NCBI GenBank assembly: GCA_001899855.1
Contig: MKWR01000017.1
Span: 1 to 64,000 of the forward strand
DNA: 64,000 nucleotides
Reading direction: 5' to 3'
Source of the DNA: Lysobacterales bacterium 63-13
Lineage (GTDB): Bacteria; Pseudomonadota; Gammaproteobacteria; Xanthomonadales; Rhodanobacteraceae
Part shown: positions 62,078 to 64,000 of the stretch, piece after piece
How the letters are laid out: the number at the start of each line of letters is the position of its first letter
Numbering within the stretch: position 1 is the first letter of the stretch
The notes under the pieces: model-generated
Told to the model about the DNA's origin: nothing
What the model saw: the letters and a program-made list of their open reading frames with translations, nothing else
Database searches by the model: none
Position numbers and translations under genes: made by a program

Positions 62078-63196
62078 TCACGCCTCCAGGGGTCGCAACA
62101 GCAAACGCCAATCCGCGCCGATCATGCGCTGATCGACCACACCCAGTTTCCAGCGCGCGGCCATCTCGCCAAGCGCGGGCAGCGCCAGCAAGGGACGTGC
62201 GCTGTCGCCAAGCAGGACCGGCGCCACATACAGCAACAGCTCATCGACCAGGCCAGCGGCAAACAAGGCTCCAGCAAGCGTCGGCCCGGCCTCGACCTGG
62301 ATCTCGTTGATCTCGCGCGCGGCAAGCAAGGCCAGCACCGCTGACAGGTCGAGCCGCCCTTGGCGGATTTCAACCGCGGCCAGCTCGACATGCTCGAAAC
62401 GTCGATCGATTGGTCGCGCCCCAGGCCCATGCAGGACCAGGGTCGGCAGCGAACCATCAAGGACCTGCGCAGTAGCTGGAACACGCAGTTCGCGATCGAG
62501 GATGACGCGCAGCGGCGGCAGCGGTGCCATGGCGGCATCCGTGGCATCTGGCAGGCGCAGGCTCAGCGCCGGATCGTCGGCGAGCACGGTGCCGATGCCG
62601 CTCAGGATCGCCGAACTGCGTGCGCGCCAGCGCTGCACATCGGCGCGCGCGGCCGCTGCGGTAATCCATTTCGACTCGCCGCTGGCCAGCGCCGTGCGGC
62701 CATCGAGGCTCATCGCCAGCTTGACCCGCAACCACGGCCGGCCACGTTCGATGCGCGAAAGGAACCCGCGATTGATCTCGCGCGCGGCACTGGCCATAAG
62801 GCCGCTCTCGACGATGATCCCGGCCTCGCGCAATTTGGCTGTTCCGCGACCATCGACCTCGGCAAACGGATCCGCATGCGCGATGACGACCCGTGCGACG
62901 CCCGCGGCGATCAAGGCATCGGCGCAGGGCGGCGTGCGCCCGAAGTGCGCGCAGGGTTCGAGCGTCACATAGGCGGTGGCGGCGCGTGCGCGATCACCCG
63001 CTTCGTTCAAGGCAAAGACTTCGGCATGTGCGCCACCGGCACGCTGGTGCCAGCCACTGCCAAGGATCTGCTCGCCGTGCGCGATCACGCAGCCAACGCG
63101 CGGATTGGGGTCGGTGGTGAACAAGCCGCGTTCGGCCAGGCGCAGCGCAAGCGCCATGTGCGCATGGTCGACGGCGCTGAATTCCACCGCGCTCAC
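62078..63196 (-). CDS. ribD: Bifunctional diaminohydroxyphosphoribosylaminopyrimidine deaminase / 5-amino-6-(5-phosphoribosylamino)uracil reductase
   Basis: DHAHMALALRLAERGLFTTDPNPRVGCVIAH; GGAHAEVFAL; LEPCAHFGRTPPCADALI. Confidence 0.96.
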   Translation of the reverse strand: MSAVEFSAVDHAHMALALRLAERGLFTTDPNPRVGCVIAHGEQILGSGWHQRAGGAHAEVFALNEAGDRARAATAYVTLEPCAHFGRTPPCADALIAAGVARVVIAHADPFAEVDGRGTAKLREAGIIVESGLMASAAREINRGFLSRIERGRPWLRVKLAMSLDGRTALASGESKWITAAAARADVQRWRARSSAILSGIGTVLADDPALSLRLPDATDAAMAPLPPLRVILDRELRVPATAQVLDGSLPTLVLHGPGARPIDRRFEHVELAAVEIRQGRLDLSAVLALLAAREINEIQVEAGPTLAGALFAAGLVDELLLYVAPVLLGDSARPLLALPALGEMAARWKLGVVDQRMIGADWRLLLRPLEA

Positions 63197-63216
63197 GGCA
63201 AGCCGGCCATGCCGCT

Positions 63217-63735
63217 TCAGCCCCTGGCCTTGCGTGCGGGACCTTCCTCAAGCAAGGGCAGTTGCAGGGTTTCCAGTCCGGGCAGGTCGCGTTCGAGCTT
63301 TTCGATTTCCTCGCGGAAGGCCTGCACGTCCTCGAAACTGCGATAGACGGAAGCAAAGCGCACGTAGGCGACCTGGTCGAGCTTCTTCAATTCGCGCATG
63401 ACCAGTTCGCCGACATGCATCGAGGCAATCTCGCGCTCGCCACTGCGCCGCAGATCATCGATCACGCTGCGCACGGCCAGGTCGACCTCGTCGCTGGCAA
63501 CCGGACGCTTCTGCAAGGCCCGACTGAAACTGGTGCGCAGCTTGCGCTCGTCGAACGACTCGCGACGGCCATCGGACTTGACCACCGCCGGCAATTTCAA
63601 TTCGGCCGTCTCGAAGGTATTGAACCGCTCATTGCACTTCTCGCACTCACGCCGCCGCCTGATCGTCGTGCCATCGTCGGACACGCGCGAATCAATCACC
63701 CGGGTATCTTCGTGCTGGCAGAAGGGGCAGTGCAT
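63217..63735 (-). CDS. nrdR: Transcriptional repressor NrdR
   Basis: [45 protein letters not shown]-cone domain. Confidence 0.97.
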   Translation of the reverse strand: MHCPFCQHEDTRVIDSRVSDDGTTIRRRRECEKCNERFNTFETAELKLPAVVKSDGRRESFDERKLRTSFSRALQKRPVASDEVDLAVRSVIDDLRRSGEREIASMHVGELVMRELKKLDQVAYVRFASVYRSFEDVQAFREEIEKLERDLPGLETLQLPLLEEGPARKARG

Positions 63736-63737
63736 CT

Positions 63738-63868
63738 AGGGGAACGGGAATGGGGAATTGGGAATGGGGAATGGGTTGAAAGCAGTCCTCGCACCCTTGG
63801 CGGACTCCCGCACGGATATCGAAATCCGGCTCTTGCCGATTCCCGATTCCCTGTTCCCCATTCCCTGC
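63738..63868. repeat. Intergenic GGGAATGGGGAA-type repeats with an inverted counterpart
   Basis: GGGAATGGGGAATTGGGAATGGGGAATGGG at about 63747-63776; CGATTCCCGATTCCCTGTTCCCCATTCCC at about 63838-63866. Confidence 0.75.
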
Positions 63869-63871
63869 ACC

Positions 63872-64000
63872 TCAGCCATACACCGGATACTTCCGGCATT
63901 GCGCGGTGACTTTCTCGCGTACGGCCTTGATCACTTGTTCGTCGGCTGGCGCATCGAGGACGTCGGCGATCCAGTTGGCGAGGTCGATGCAATCGCTTTC
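63872..64000 (-). CDS. glyA: Serine hydroxymethyltransferase, C-terminal fragment (runs off the window)
   Basis: Reverse translation ...[40 protein letters not shown]. Confidence 0.85.
   Translation of the reverse strand, partial: ESDCIDLANWIADVLDAPADEQVIKAVREKVTAQCRKYPVYG

Noticed and set aside
60248-62344. 698-aa plus-strand ORF
   Set aside because: Antisense to ribB/ribE/ribD; composition typical of spurious high-GC ORFs.

Overview
High-GC gammaproteobacterial chromosome window. Gene content and intergenic repeats suggest a Xanthomonadales/Lysobacterales relative, but this is inferred and was not searched. It is mostly conserved housekeeping and metabolic genes: thiE, hemL, mpl, adk, PPi-type PFK, H+-PPase, CBS/CGL transsulfuration, pilU, hslO, mtgA, tyrosine/tryptophan catabolism, an alpha-ketoacid dehydrogenase, rib genes, nrdR and the 3' end of glyA. 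A metB-linked surface-glycan region lies at about 15.4-22.8 kb. A TonB-dependent receptor is near two sulfotransferases and an Asp/Asn beta-hydroxylase at 32.2-38.9 kb. The points most worth a second look are: (1) a short '[IL]-[FI]-x-[DN]-G-F-[ED]' motif shared by three otherwise unrelated predicted secreted proteins, twice at the extreme C-terminus and once just after a signal peptide; (2) a ~288-bp MITE-like element with 34-bp imperfect terminal inverted repeats (4675-4962) whose edge overlaps a stop codon; (3) the TBDR/sulfotransferase/hydroxylase neighbourhood; (4) the metB-linked glycan locus with atypical large membrane proteins; (5) clustering of PPi-dependent PFK with an H+-PPase. No CRISPR array, tRNA, rRNA, prophage or intact transposase was recognised. 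All family calls come from reading protein sequences by eye; no database search was run.
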